Assembly: GCA_050951505.1 (NCBI GenBank)
Contig: JBMNJE010000011.1
Span: 62,001-126,000 of the forward strand
Origin: DUOA01 sp012839095
GTDB lineage: Bacteria; Bacillota; Clostridia; Caldicoprobacterales; DTU083
DNA length: 64,000 nt
Direction: 5' to 3'
The number at the start of each line of letters is the position of its first letter. The stretch's first letter is position 1. Under the pieces are notes generated by a model. It made no database searches. It saw only the letters and a program-made list of their open reading frames with translations, and was not told the origin of the DNA. Positions 8,225-16,439 of the stretch are shown in pieces. A program made the position numbers and the translations under genes.

Positions 8225-9145
8225 GTGACTGCCTGGAATATAGGCAAATCCATAGGAAAAATACTGGTTATCGGAGATTTGATGCTGGACCGGCAAATTA
8301 TTGGTTTAGCCGAAGACTTTCACTCCGAAGAGCAGGCATCCATAATAGATACGGGGATACCCCGTTATTTTCCGGGAGGTTCTGCCAGCCTTGCATCGAA
8401 CATCAGGAAAATGGGAGGACAGGTTACCCTGGCCGGTGTAATTGGAAAGGATGAAGAAGGAGAAATCCTTCGAAAAATACTGAATCAGAAAGAAATTCCA
8501 GCGGTGCTGGGGGTGGAAGCCGGCAGACCGACCACAGTAAGAGAATTTATCAGAAGCAGGCAACAGACGCCGGTTCAAGTGGACAGAAATCCGGCATGTG
8601 AGATCTCTATTGGAATATTCAATGATATTTTGAAAGTGGTTGCTTTGTTATTGGAAGATATCAGGCTGATAACCATTTCAGATTATGGGATTGGTGTGGT
8701 CACAAGGGGATTAATTGCTGCGGTCAGTGAGATATGTGCAGGCAGGAATATTCCTGTATTGATTGATGCAAGGGTAACAGACTTCTCCAAATACCGGGGG
8801 GCTGATGTAATAAAATCCGATATCCGATCCATGGAGAGTTTTTATGGCAGGGAAATCAGGGATATAACTGTATTGGAGAAGTCTGCAGAGATTGTATTTT
8901 CTGAAACCGGATGCACAGCATGCATTATTGTCAAGGATGGTAATGGCGTAATACTGTTTCACAGTCCCCGCAAGTGGATTCATTATACTCTCGCAGCAGT
9001 TGGGAATTTAATAGATGATTCCGAAGCGGAGGATATATTTATGGCGGGATTGTCGATGGCGATATGTCAGGGGCTGCCTGTGGAGTCAGCCTGTATGACA
9101 GCAAGCGAAACAGTCAGCGCTATGGCAGGTGAAACCGTACGATAG
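8225..9145 (+). CDS. PfkB-fold (RfaE/HldE-like) protein with altered GAGD motif
   Basis: A 306-residue ribokinase-fold protein resembling the kinase half of HldE/RfaE. The start KILVIGDLMLDRQI and the FPGGSASLASNIRKMGG substrate loop are well kept. At the C-terminus, where kinases have DxxGAGDxF, this protein reads DDSEAEDIFMAGL: the catalytic Asp position is retained, but both anion-hole glycines are replaced by Glu. It may be a pseudokinase or bind a different ligand. GTG 8225 is chosen because AAGGAGGAG ends 7 nt upstream. It is a single gene, with a cysteine-desulfurase-like gene convergent downstream. Confidence 0.75.
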   Translation: MTAWNIGKSIGKILVIGDLMLDRQIIGLAEDFHSEEQASIIDTGIPRYFPGGSASLASNIRKMGGQVTLAGVIGKDEEGEILRKILNQKEIPAVLGVEAGRPTTVREFIRSRQQTPVQVDRNPACEISIGIFNDILKVVALLLEDIRLITISDYGIGVVTRGLIAAVSEICAGRNIPVLIDARVTDFSKYRGADVIKSDIRSMESFYGREIRDITVLEKSAEIVFSETGCTACIIVKDGNGVILFHSPRKWIHYTLAAVGNLIDDSEAEDIFMAGLSMAICQGLPVESACMTASETVSAMAGETVR

Positions 9146-9159
9146 CGGCTTTAAACAGT

Positions 9160-10299
9160 CTAACATCTGCTGATCTCCTCTATAGCTTTTATGCAGCTTT
9201 TAACTTCATCAAGATGATTGTAAATACTATAGCTGAAGCGTACTGTGCCCTGATTAAGAGTGCCTATGGTCCCATGGGCAAGCGGAGAGCAATGCAGGCC
9301 TCCTCTGACAGCAATATCATATCTTTCGTCAAGAAGGTTGGCAACCTCCGCAGAATCCCTGTTTTCAAGATTAATGGAGATTATACCTGTCCGCCTGGAC
9401 AGGTCGGAAGGCCCGTACACTTTAACTCCCTTGATGTGAGAAAGAGCTTCCAGAAACAGTTTTCCCAGTCTTTTTTCATGTGCCTGGATTTTTAATTGCT
9501 CTACCCTGAGAATTTCCCGTATTCCGGCACCCAGGCCTGCAATACCAGGTGTATTCATTGTACCGGATTCATATTTGTCAGGCAATAAGTCAGGCTGATA
9601 CAGACTTTCGGACTGACTCCCGGTACCGCCCTGCCGGAAAGAAGGCAGGTCAAGGTCGGGATGAATATACAATCCCCCCGTGCCCTGCGGTCCCATCAAT
9701 CCTTTATGTCCGGGAAAGGCCATCATATCAACAGGCAGACTGTGCAGGTCTATGGACAGAACTCCTGCAGTCTGTGCGGCATCCACCAGATATGGGATAC
9801 CAAAGCTTCTTGCTATTCTGCCTATCTCTTCGATGGGCAGTATGGTGCCTGTAACATTGGATGCGTGAGTAGTGACAATTAAACGGGTATTGGTTTGTAC
9901 AGCTTTTCTGATATCATCCGGATCTATGTCTCCATCCGGGCTGCATTTTATAATCGTTAGCTTAAGTCCCTGTTTTTCCATTTCCTTCAGCGGCCGGATC
10001 ACTGCATTATGCTCCATTGAGCTGGTGATCACATGATCAGCCGGCGTAACGCTTCCCTTGATTGCCATATTCAGGCTGTCGGTGCAGTTACAGGTAAAAA
10101 CAAACTGAAAAGGATCCCTTATATTAAACAGCTCGCAAAGCATTTCCCTCGTATAGAGCAGAATCATGCCTGCCTGAACAGACATCTTATGTCCGGATCT
10201 GCCTGGGTTGGCTCCGTACCGTTCCATGCAGCCGGTGACTGCTTTTATGACCCTTTGAGGCTTGGGCCAGGTGGTCGCTGCATTATCCATATAGATCAT
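9160..10299 (-). CDS. Class V aminotransferase / cysteine desulfurase-like protein
   Basis: A 379-residue PLP enzyme of the SufS/NifS/CsdA fold. Members remove sulfur or selenium from cysteine or selenocysteine. The start MIYMDNAATTWPKP is typical; VDAAQTAG holds the PLP-contacting Asp, FPGHKGLMGPQGTG the Schiff-base Lys, and RGGLHCSPLAHGTIG the catalytic Cys. The form matches the Clostridia/Enterococcus subgroup that usually sits near DUF3343 and selenium genes. A DUF3343 gene is transcribed divergently 88 bp away. ATG 10299 follows an AGGAGGGTTCAC ribosome binding site. Confidence 0.88.
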   Translation of the reverse strand: MIYMDNAATTWPKPQRVIKAVTGCMERYGANPGRSGHKMSVQAGMILLYTREMLCELFNIRDPFQFVFTCNCTDSLNMAIKGSVTPADHVITSSMEHNAVIRPLKEMEKQGLKLTIIKCSPDGDIDPDDIRKAVQTNTRLIVTTHASNVTGTILPIEEIGRIARSFGIPYLVDAAQTAGVLSIDLHSLPVDMMAFPGHKGLMGPQGTGGLYIHPDLDLPSFRQGGTGSQSESLYQPDLLPDKYESGTMNTPGIAGLGAGIREILRVEQLKIQAHEKRLGKLFLEALSHIKGVKVYGPSDLSRRTGIISINLENRDSAEVANLLDERYDIAVRGGLHCSPLAHGTIGTLNQGTVRFSYSIYNHLDEVKSCIKAIEEISRC

Positions 10300-10387
10300 G
10301 TGAACCCTCCTGTTTTATGCTGTAACATACATACCGGCGGATAAATATATTGATAAGGTACACTGAAAATACCAGGGAGTGAGACCA

Positions 10388-10660
10388 GTGCCCAGCCAGG
10401 AAGTCTTTGACATACTGTCGTTTCGTTCCAGACAGCATGCCTTTCATTTCAAAAAGATTTTGAGCGACCGCGGCATACCGACACAGATAATGTCCACACC
10501 CAGGGAGGTTGCCCTGGGCTGCGGGCTGTCACTGCGGTTTTCCCCTTTTATGACAAGCAGGATTTTAAGAATATACAGACAGTGCAGCATTCCGGTCATT
10601 GGCTGCTACCATGTGGAGAGAGCAGGTCCTGAAACCAGAATCATCCGTATTCCAATCTGA
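10388..10660 (+). CDS. DUF3343 domain protein (putative sulfur/selenium carrier)
   Basis: A 90-residue protein with the DUF3343 pattern: DILSFRSRQHAFHFKKILSDRGI, then VALGCGLSLRF with the conserved Cys in a GCGLS turn. DUF3343 proteins commonly neighbour YedF/SirA-like and cysteine desulfurase genes, and are thought to handle persulfide or selenide. That link fits the divergent desulfurase-like gene. GTG 10388 has AGGGAGTGAG upstream at normal spacing; an in-frame GTG at 10379 overlaps that site and is less likely. Confidence 0.75.
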   Translation: MPSQEVFDILSFRSRQHAFHFKKILSDRGIPTQIMSTPREVALGCGLSLRFSPFMTSRILRIYRQCSIPVIGCYHVERAGPETRIIRIPI

Positions 10661-10704
10661 CAGAAGCTGCAGCATCCCGCGTGCTGACGGATACTTTATG
10701 CCTT

Positions 10705-12201
10705 TCAATTATAAAGCCATGGAAGAATGCGCCGGATAAAACCTTTTTTTCTGAGCTGTTCAATATCCTCCCTTGCTTCTTCCATGCTTTTTTTCAGGTC
10801 CTGCAGCATTTCAAAGTTATCTCTGAGAAGAGACATTACCTGCCTGGTTTCCTCAAGGACAGAGCTGTTTATTCTGGAGTATTCATCCAGTTTGCTGATG
10901 AGAGAATAGTGGAGTTCTTCCTGACGATCAAATTCATTTAACAGAATATTTTCCAGTGACAGCTCAGCAGCGGGAACAGCGGGGACGTTTCTCACGTTTT
11001 TCGACATACTGTCAATTAGTTCAGCATAATCAACCGATAACTTCATACTGCCTGTGGATTCAGCCTGGTTTTCCTCAGATATTTTCTTTTTGCGGTTGTA
11101 TTGAACCATATCATCCAAATCATCATTCCAACCGGCGGCAGGCGGATTGGGCCGGTATTCCGGCAGGTCCAGATATTGGGATACCAATGGAAGAAAAAGC
11201 CCTTCTTCCACACTTCCCAATAACCATTGCAGCTGGAAGACCTGCTTTTCTCGCGGATGATTTGTGGAGTAATGGATTGGCTGAAGACCGATATCATGAC
11301 AGCCGGTAAGGACAACAGGACTGCTCCAGCTTGCTCCCTGATCTTCTGAACAGCTGCCATACAGTGCTTCTGTCTGATACCAGACACACCAGATTTTTCC
11401 TTCTACCCATAGCAAGCGGGGAAAGGACGCATTGCTGCCGGTATCATTAAGTGACAGCTCCTGACTCCATTCCACCCTGCCAAGATTCCGGACAGCCTTG
11501 TTCCTATATTTTATGGTCAGATCATTTTTAAATAAGGAGGTCCAGACTAGATGCAAGATGTTATCATGGATAAGGATGGAAGGCATATTGCAGTCTGCCT
11601 CGCTGTGGGTAACATTCTCCGGTGTACTCCAAATACCATGTTCCAGATGATATCTGCAGTAAAATATTTGATATTTGCTGGCAGCCAGCGCACGGTAAAC
11701 CAAATGCAGATGCTTTTCAGACTGCTCGGCATAAAAAGGGCTCAGGCGGTATCCTGCAGTAATCCTGACAATTTCTTTGGAATGCCAGGCCGTCTCATCC
11801 CAATAATAGTGCTGCAGGGACCAGTATCCTGTATCAAAGGTCGTCCCAATGGCAAACAGAATATGGATTTTGTTGTCCCTGGGGATGACTATGGGATAAC
11901 GGATTGTATATCTGACAGGCTCATAGCGGCACAGGATCTGCCTGGACCAGCCGGCACCGCTGTAAAACAGGTACAGGAGTTCACCCTTGGCTGAGCGGCA
12001 TATAAGATGAAGATGGTCCTTACTGTCTATATTGACAGAAAAATCTTCCCGGGCATCCGCAATCAGAACAGAGGGCTGTGCCCACGCGCCGCTTTGGTCC
12101 ATCCGCCTGTAGGAAATGCCGGTGTTTTTGTCCATGGAAAAACACCACAGTTCACCGCTGTGAAATCGTACTATATGTTGAGAACCGCTGTATACAGCCA
12201 T
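10705..12201 (-). CDS. Sialidase-like beta-propeller with C-terminal coiled coil
   Basis: A 498-residue protein. Residues 1-340 show repeating four-strand blade-like units with recurring DxxxxLHLxxR, DNKIHILFA, KHLHLVYR and DNILHLVWT segments and Asp-box-like turns (SEDQGASW), suggesting a beta-propeller such as those in exo-sialidases. Residues 390-480 are a charged helix with heptads (SRINSSVLEETRQVMSLL), predicted coiled coil, ending RRILPWLYN. No signal peptide is visible, so secretion is doubtful and enzymatic activity should not be assumed. ATG 12201 follows GGCGGTGATTTT; a TTG at 12240 is possible. Confidence 0.6.
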   Translation of the reverse strand: MAVYSGSQHIVRFHSGELWCFSMDKNTGISYRRMDQSGAWAQPSVLIADAREDFSVNIDSKDHLHLICRSAKGELLYLFYSGAGWSRQILCRYEPVRYTIRYPIVIPRDNKIHILFAIGTTFDTGYWSLQHYYWDETAWHSKEIVRITAGYRLSPFYAEQSEKHLHLVYRALAASKYQIFYCRYHLEHGIWSTPENVTHSEADCNMPSILIHDNILHLVWTSLFKNDLTIKYRNKAVRNLGRVEWSQELSLNDTGSNASFPRLLWVEGKIWCVWYQTEALYGSCSEDQGASWSSPVVLTGCHDIGLQPIHYSTNHPREKQVFQLQWLLGSVEEGLFLPLVSQYLDLPEYRPNPPAAGWNDDLDDMVQYNRKKKISEENQAESTGSMKLSVDYAELIDSMSKNVRNVPAVPAAELSLENILLNEFDRQEELHYSLISKLDEYSRINSSVLEETRQVMSLLRDNFEMLQDLKKSMEEAREDIEQLRKKGFIRRILPWLYN

Positions 12202-12461
12202 AAAATCACCGCCATCTGTGTTCAATTCGGCCGGCAGCAATACGAGCCTTAATTATATATATAAAGGCGGACAAGAATATATTACATCAAGTTAAATTGT
12301 TGCAGCCTGAAAAGCAGTGCCGGGGCTCCGTCAGCGGAGGAAAGAGAGCATCTATATAAATTTAACGGTATTCTGCACCATTTATATGCTGATTCATATT
12401 ATGGAATTGTAAACCAGTACTGTAATCTATCCATAATGATGCTATAAAAGGGGGTAAAATA
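12202..12461. other. Divergent intergenic region
   Basis: A 260-bp AT-rich gap between divergent genes. The plus-strand side ends in AAAGGGGGTAAAATA before ATG 12462. It presumably holds both promoters, but none was clear enough to assign. Confidence 0.4.
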
Positions 12462-13115
12462 ATGGATTTAGAGAAGGACTTGTTTGAACCGTTTGATTCC
12501 AAAAAAAAGCCGAAACCGCCGAGACCACCGCAAAACCTTCGACCTGAATGTATCCTTACGGACAAGGTCTTTGATGCCTGCTTTCAGAGAGAATGTGAAC
12601 CTTCCAAGGTAATTGATCTTCCCGGCAGCGGCACATTTTTGGATGTAAACGTGGTATACGGAGCCGGATTTATTGTTGATGGCACTCTGGATATAACTCC
12701 CATCAGGGAAAATTTTGCAAGAGTTCGTTTTGTTTTTCGGGTGCCCTTTACAGTGACCGGTTTTGACAAAGGCAGAAAAGAACCTGTTACTATAAGCGAT
12801 TATGTTGAATTTCCAAAAGACATTGAGGTTTTTCTGCCCCAGGCACCTTCCGAGTTCTCCTTCCGTATTGTTATCGAAACCAGAAGTGAGACCCTGAGTG
12901 AGGAACTGGTGGGCGGTCAGCTCATACTGGCTATTGGAGTTTTTGTCGTTGTAAAGGTTGTAGGGCAGGTTCAGCTGCTGGTTCAATCCTTCGGATACTG
13001 CCCGCCGCCTCGTGAGTGCGTGGAATTTTCACCGGAAGATGTATGTGATATGTTTGAAACCAGGCCCTTACCAGAATTCTTCCCGATTCAGATTGAGGAC
13101 CTGGAAATTACCTGA
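12462..13115 (+). CDS. Hypothetical protein, possible spore-surface family
   Basis: A 217-residue protein without signal or membrane segments. Residues 15-30 are Lys/Pro-rich. A Cys-containing DKVFDACFQRECEP block follows, then a beta-rich core (VRFVFRVPFTVTG, residues 85-100; alternating hydrophobic strands to residue 175), then GYCPPPRECVEF. Cys-bracketed KVYD/KVFD beta domains of this kind recall Clostridia spore-coat-associated proteins, but this is an impression and not a firm match. ATG 12462 follows AAAGGGGGTAAAATA. Confidence 0.6.
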   Translation: MDLEKDLFEPFDSKKKPKPPRPPQNLRPECILTDKVFDACFQRECEPSKVIDLPGSGTFLDVNVVYGAGFIVDGTLDITPIRENFARVRFVFRVPFTVTGFDKGRKEPVTISDYVEFPKDIEVFLPQAPSEFSFRIVIETRSETLSEELVGGQLILAIGVFVVVKVVGQVQLLVQSFGYCPPPRECVEFSPEDVCDMFETRPLPEFFPIQIEDLEIT

Positions 13116-13124
13116 TGCAAAAAA

Positions 13125-13150
13125 TGAAAAGCCGGTTAAACCGGCTTTTC
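13125..13150. terminator. Bidirectional terminator
   Basis: GAAAAGCCGG-TTAA-CCGGCTTTTC is a perfect hairpin with A and T flanks, placed between convergent genes ending at 13115 (plus) and 13208 (minus). Confidence 0.85.
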
Positions 13151-13207
13151 GTCTATATACCTTCATCTGGTACTGAAATCAATTGTTTTTCCTTATTATT
13201 TTCCAAT

Positions 13208-13957
13208 TTATTTTCCGATAAACATCTGAGTGTAATACCTTCCATCAACGATACCGATGCCAATGTGGGTAAAGTTGGGATTCAGGATGTTTTTTCTGTG
13301 ACCATCGGAATTCATAAGTCCGGTATGAGCACTTACCACGCTGCTGTGTTTTGCAATGTTTTCGCCTGCTGTACGGTAGCTGATGCCAAAGCTTTTCATC
13401 ATTTCAAAGGGGCTGCCGTAGGTAGGTGAAGTATGTGAAAAGTAGTTGTTGTCCCTCATATCCTGAGACTTGATCCGGGCAACCCGGCTCAGTTCCAGAT
13501 CCACCTTAAGAGGGGCCACGCCTGCCTTTGCCCGTTCCTGGTTTACCAGGTCAACCATCTTCTGTTCGGATGCACTCAGCTGATATCCGGAGGATTGTCC
13601 CGGATTAGCTGAAGGAGCAGGGGTAGGAGCAGGGGTAGGAGCAGGGGTAGGAGCAGGAGTAGGAGCAGGGGTCGGAGCCGGCGCAGGAGCCTGAGTCGGA
13701 GCAGGCGCCGGAGTCTGGGTCGGAACCGGCTTGGGTGTCGCAGCGGGTTTCTGCGCAGGGGTTCCAACTACATTATAAAACCAATTATATAGTATAGTAA
13801 TTCCGCGATTCTGGGTATACTGCTCTGCATTTGAGCCGTAGTAAACCCTGTATCCGTTGTATAGTACATAATTGCCTGCTGCCATGGCTCCCTGCATCGG
13901 TATCAACAGGACTGCCATTACAGCTGCCAGAATAACAATTGTCCTGATCTTCTTCAT
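13208..13957 (-). CDS. Secreted CAP (SCP/PR1-like) domain protein
   Basis: A 249-residue exported protein. Residues 1-27 are a signal peptide (basic MKKIR, hydrophobic core, AMA-A cleavage). Residues 28-65 carry a YxxYNGYRVYYG module. A Pro/Ala/Thr linker (about residues 73-120) contains repeats of PAPT. The C-terminal CAP domain has SEQKMVDLVNQERAKAG, NYFSHTSP, AGENIAKH and SDGHRKNILNP, holding the conserved His and Glu residues. YkwD-type proteins like this are common in spore-formers. ATG 13957 follows GCGAGGACTCAATC. Confidence 0.9.
   Translation of the reverse strand: MKKIRTIVILAAVMAVLLIPMQGAMAAGNYVLYNGYRVYYGSNAEQYTQNRGITILYNWFYNVVGTPAQKPAATPKPVPTQTPAPAPTQAPAPAPTPAPTPAPTPAPTPAPTPAPSANPGQSSGYQLSASEQKMVDLVNQERAKAGVAPLKVDLELSRVARIKSQDMRDNNYFSHTSPTYGSPFEMMKSFGISYRTAGENIAKHSSVVSAHTGLMNSDGHRKNILNPNFTHIGIGIVDGRYYTQMFIGK
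13614..13673. repeat. 12-bp tandem repeat encoding the PAPT linker
   Basis: Five successive 12-bp units, GGAGCAGGGGTA or one-base variants (the fourth has A, the fifth ends C), encode alternating Pro-Ala-Pro-Thr on the minus strand within the CAP-protein gene. Slippage would change linker length by four residues without frameshift. Confidence 0.9.
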
Positions 13958-14017
13958 GATTGAGTCCTCGCTTTCTAATAGTTTGCACTTATGTGCATGT
14001 AACAATTTTGTAATAAA

Positions 14018-14046
14018 ATCGTAACATACGAAATATATTATGTCAA
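14018..14046 (-). promoter_or_regulatory. SigA-type promoter of the CAP-protein gene
   Basis: On the minus strand TTGACA (14046-14041) and TACGAT (14023-14018) are separated by 17 nt. The roughly 55-nt leader contains a TGCAC-TTAT-GTGCA inverted repeat at 13984-13997. Confidence 0.7.
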
Positions 14047-14088
14047 CCAAATAGGAGGATGTAACTTTTTCCAAAGGGGGAGGAAGAA

Positions 14089-14673
14089 ATGAAGATTCTT
14101 TATCAAATTGGTTCGCAGTTCAGGGATGATCAATCCGATGAAAGTCTCTGGCTTATTATGACTAAAAAGTATCTGGAAGAACTGGGTTATAGCATATGGT
14201 TAAGTTCCCTCTCCGATATCAATCTAAAGGAATTTGATATAATTCATATTGTTAATTGTACTCCGGTCACGGATGCATATGGCTTTTTTAAGAATGCTGC
14301 GGCTCAGGGAGCTAAAATCATTACTTCGCCTTTCTTCAAGGACAAACATGAGAACTATAGGAATGATCCTGCCAGGCTGGCTGCATGGAGAAGGGAAAAC
14401 CTGATTCGGCGGGATATACTTCTTGGAAGTCATATGCTGCTTATTCAATCTGAAGAAGAACGGAAATGCATTCATGATATTCTGATGGTTGATACACCGG
14501 CTAAAATCATTGCTCCCGGTGTTGATTCGCTCTCATGGAGAAGAGCAGCTCAGGATACACTGGATGCATATCAGGAGCTTTTGTCGACCGGCAGGCGGCC
14601 GGAGTCAAAAAAGTTTTTCTATTCACAATCTTACAGCCTTCCCGTGTTCAGAAAAGATCAATCTTCAGATTAG
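14089..14673 (+). CDS. Glycosyltransferase-like N-terminal domain protein (short)
   Basis: A 194-residue protein. MKILYQIG at the start, then YLEELGYSIWLS and FDIIHIVNCTPVTDAYGFF, resembles the first Rossmann half of GT4-type glycosyltransferases, and LIQSEEERKCI with IIAPGVDS resembles the inter-domain start of the second half. The donor-binding C-terminal domain (about 180 residues) is absent: the ORF ends at 14673 and no continuation was seen in the following 130 bp. It may be a truncated gene or a small domain used in trans. ATG 14089 follows AAAGGGGGAGGAAGAA. Confidence 0.55.
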   Translation: MKILYQIGSQFRDDQSDESLWLIMTKKYLEELGYSIWLSSLSDINLKEFDIIHIVNCTPVTDAYGFFKNAAAQGAKIITSPFFKDKHENYRNDPARLAAWRRENLIRRDILLGSHMLLIQSEEERKCIHDILMVDTPAKIIAPGVDSLSWRRAAQDTLDAYQELLSTGRRPESKKFFYSQSYSLPVFRKDQSSD

Positions 14674-14805
14674 TGTTTTCATGGTTTCTCTAAGATGGTA
14701 CATTTAATTTATACCGTTCTTCAGTTTGGATGATTTCTGGACTTCAATACGGCTGTATAGTATAATATCAAAAAGCAAAAGCAAAAAGGATAACAGGGGT
14801 GAACA

Positions 14806-15510
14806 ATGGATAGATCCAAGGCAGTCAAAGACGTTAATAATACTGATAAAACGAATATAAATGAAATTTTAAGGCTGCTTAAGCAACATTATAAAGATGC
14901 CACTACAGAGCTTGATTATGTAAATCCCTTTCAATTGCTGATTGCCACCATTCTGGCAGCACAATGCACTGACAGGCAGGTGAACAAGGTAACCCCGGGA
15001 CTGTTTAGCAAATATCCGGGTCCTGCTGAAATGGCTGCTCTTACACCGGAAGAGCTGGGAAAGGAAATCCGCAGCTGCGGTTTCTATAAAACCAAGAGCA
15101 GGAATATCATAGAAACCTGCAGGATTCTGTTGGCAGAGCACGGAGGTCAGGTACCTGACAATATGGAAGCCTTGACCAGGCTGCCCGGTGTAGGCAGAAA
15201 AACCGCCAATGTTGTCTTAAGCAATGCTTTCGGACAGGATGCAATAGCAGTGGATACCCATGTATTCAGGGTTTCCAACCGCCTGGGTCTGGCTGCTGCC
15301 GGAGATGTCTGGAATACAGAAAAACAATTGATGGAAAACATCCCAAAGGAAGATTGGTCGGAAGCCCATCACTGGTTGATTTACCATGGCAGGAGGGTGT
15401 GCAGAGCCAGGAAACCCGATTGTGAAAACTGCTTTCTCCGGCATCTGTGCAGATACTGGAATGACGGACAGGCATCCGTTAAGGATTTACAGGATAAAGC
15501 AGGGGAATAG
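14806..15510 (+). CDS. nth: Endonuclease III (DNA glycosylase/AP lyase)
   Basis: A 234-residue base-excision repair enzyme that removes oxidised pyrimidines and nicks the resulting abasic site. The helix-hairpin-helix LPGVGRKTANVV carries the catalytic Lys, and IAVDTHVFRVSNRL the catalytic Asp. The [4Fe-4S] cluster motif C-x6-C-x2-C-x5-C is complete (CRARKPDCENCFLRHLC). About 20 extra residues precede the usual N-terminus. ATG 14806 follows AACAGGGGTGAACA. The P-loop/Asp23 gene begins 15 nt downstream, suggesting one operon. Confidence 0.95.
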   Translation: MDRSKAVKDVNNTDKTNINEILRLLKQHYKDATTELDYVNPFQLLIATILAAQCTDRQVNKVTPGLFSKYPGPAEMAALTPEELGKEIRSCGFYKTKSRNIIETCRILLAEHGGQVPDNMEALTRLPGVGRKTANVVLSNAFGQDAIAVDTHVFRVSNRLGLAAAGDVWNTEKQLMENIPKEDWSEAHHWLIYHGRRVCRARKPDCENCFLRHLCRYWNDGQASVKDLQDKAGE

Positions 15511-15525
15511 AAGGGAGAAGCGGTT

Positions 15526-16362
15526 TTGAAAACATTCGGACTGGTTGGCACCAGTGGTACCGGAAAAAGCTACAAGTCAGTCTGGATTGCCAATGAACGG
15601 GGAATTCCCTGCATTATAGATGACGGCCTTCTTATAATGGGGACCAGAATCCTGGCAGGTACTTCTGCCAAAAGGGAAAGGACCAAGCTGTCTGCCATCC
15701 GCAGGGCACTGTTCATGGATCCCGATCATGGCGAGCAGGTTAGAGAGGCAATTCAAACTATCAGCCCATCCGCTGTATTGGTTATAGGCACTTCTGTTCC
15801 TATGATCGAGAGAATAGTGCAGCAGCTTAATCTCCCGCCTGTTGAGGAAATAATCCGTATCGAGGATGTGGCCAGCGACCGGGAAATACGCATTGCCCAA
15901 AAGCAGAGAAGAGAGGAAGGCAAGCATATAATTCCGGTGCCCACATTCGAGGTGAAAAAGGATTTTTCCGGTTTTTTTATTGATCCTCTTCGTATTTTCC
16001 GGGTAAAAGGCAGAGGCAGGCAGATTGAAACTCTGGAAAAAACCGTTGTCCGTCCCACTTACAGCTACTTCGGAAGGTTTACCATAGCAGATTCCGCGGT
16101 TAAATCCATTGCTGTTCACTGTGCTATGAATATCCCCGGTGTGCACAGAGTGCAGCGTTGCGACATTTTAAGCCAGCTTCAGGGGATCTCCATTGAGCTG
16201 GATATTACAGTGGTGTATGGATGGAAGATACATGAAATTATGCAGAAGATACAGGAACGAGTCGGTGAGGAGGTCGGCTTTATTACAGGACTGAACATTT
16301 TGGCTGTCAATGTCACTGCCAGGAAGGTGATTGTTTTGAAAGACGATTCTGCGTCTGAATGA
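15526..16362 (+). CDS. P-loop NTPase fused to an Asp23/Gls24-like domain
   Basis: A 278-residue two-domain protein. Residues 1-12 hold a Walker A motif (GLVGTSGTGKSYKS), and a nucleotide-kinase-like core follows with AVLVIGTSVPMIERIV and an Arg-rich lid. Residues 180-270 match an Asp23/Gls24 (DUF322) domain: YSYFGRFTIADSAVKSIA, then IPGVHRV, then ITVVYGWKIHEIMQKIQERV. Asp23 proteins act in cell-envelope stress; coupling to a P-loop domain suggests nucleotide-gated behaviour. TTG 15526 follows AAGGGAGAAGCG. The gene lies between nth and an esterase. Activity is unproven. Confidence 0.75.
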   Translation: MKTFGLVGTSGTGKSYKSVWIANERGIPCIIDDGLLIMGTRILAGTSAKRERTKLSAIRRALFMDPDHGEQVREAIQTISPSAVLVIGTSVPMIERIVQQLNLPPVEEIIRIEDVASDREIRIAQKQRREEGKHIIPVPTFEVKKDFSGFFIDPLRIFRVKGRGRQIETLEKTVVRPTYSYFGRFTIADSAVKSIAVHCAMNIPGVHRVQRCDILSQLQGISIELDITVVYGWKIHEIMQKIQERVGEEVGFITGLNILAVNVTARKVIVLKDDSASE

Positions 16363-16439
16363 TAGAAGCGGTTATAGCAGGCACCGGACTCGCATGGAAT
16401 GAAATACCAGCTTAATTAAGTCAAAAGGATGGTGACGAA

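Noticed and set aside
8173..8454. 93-residue ORF overlapping the PfkB-fold gene
   Set aside because: Out-of-frame with the conserved kinase motifs and without its own ribosome binding site.
13614..13673. Short tandem repeats considered as a CRISPR or regulatory array
   Set aside because: Units are contiguous without spacers and encode the PAPT linker.
13576..13767. Leu/Arg-rich minus-strand ORF
   Set aside because: Shadow frame of the 12-bp Pro-Ala repeat in the CAP-protein gene; low complexity only.
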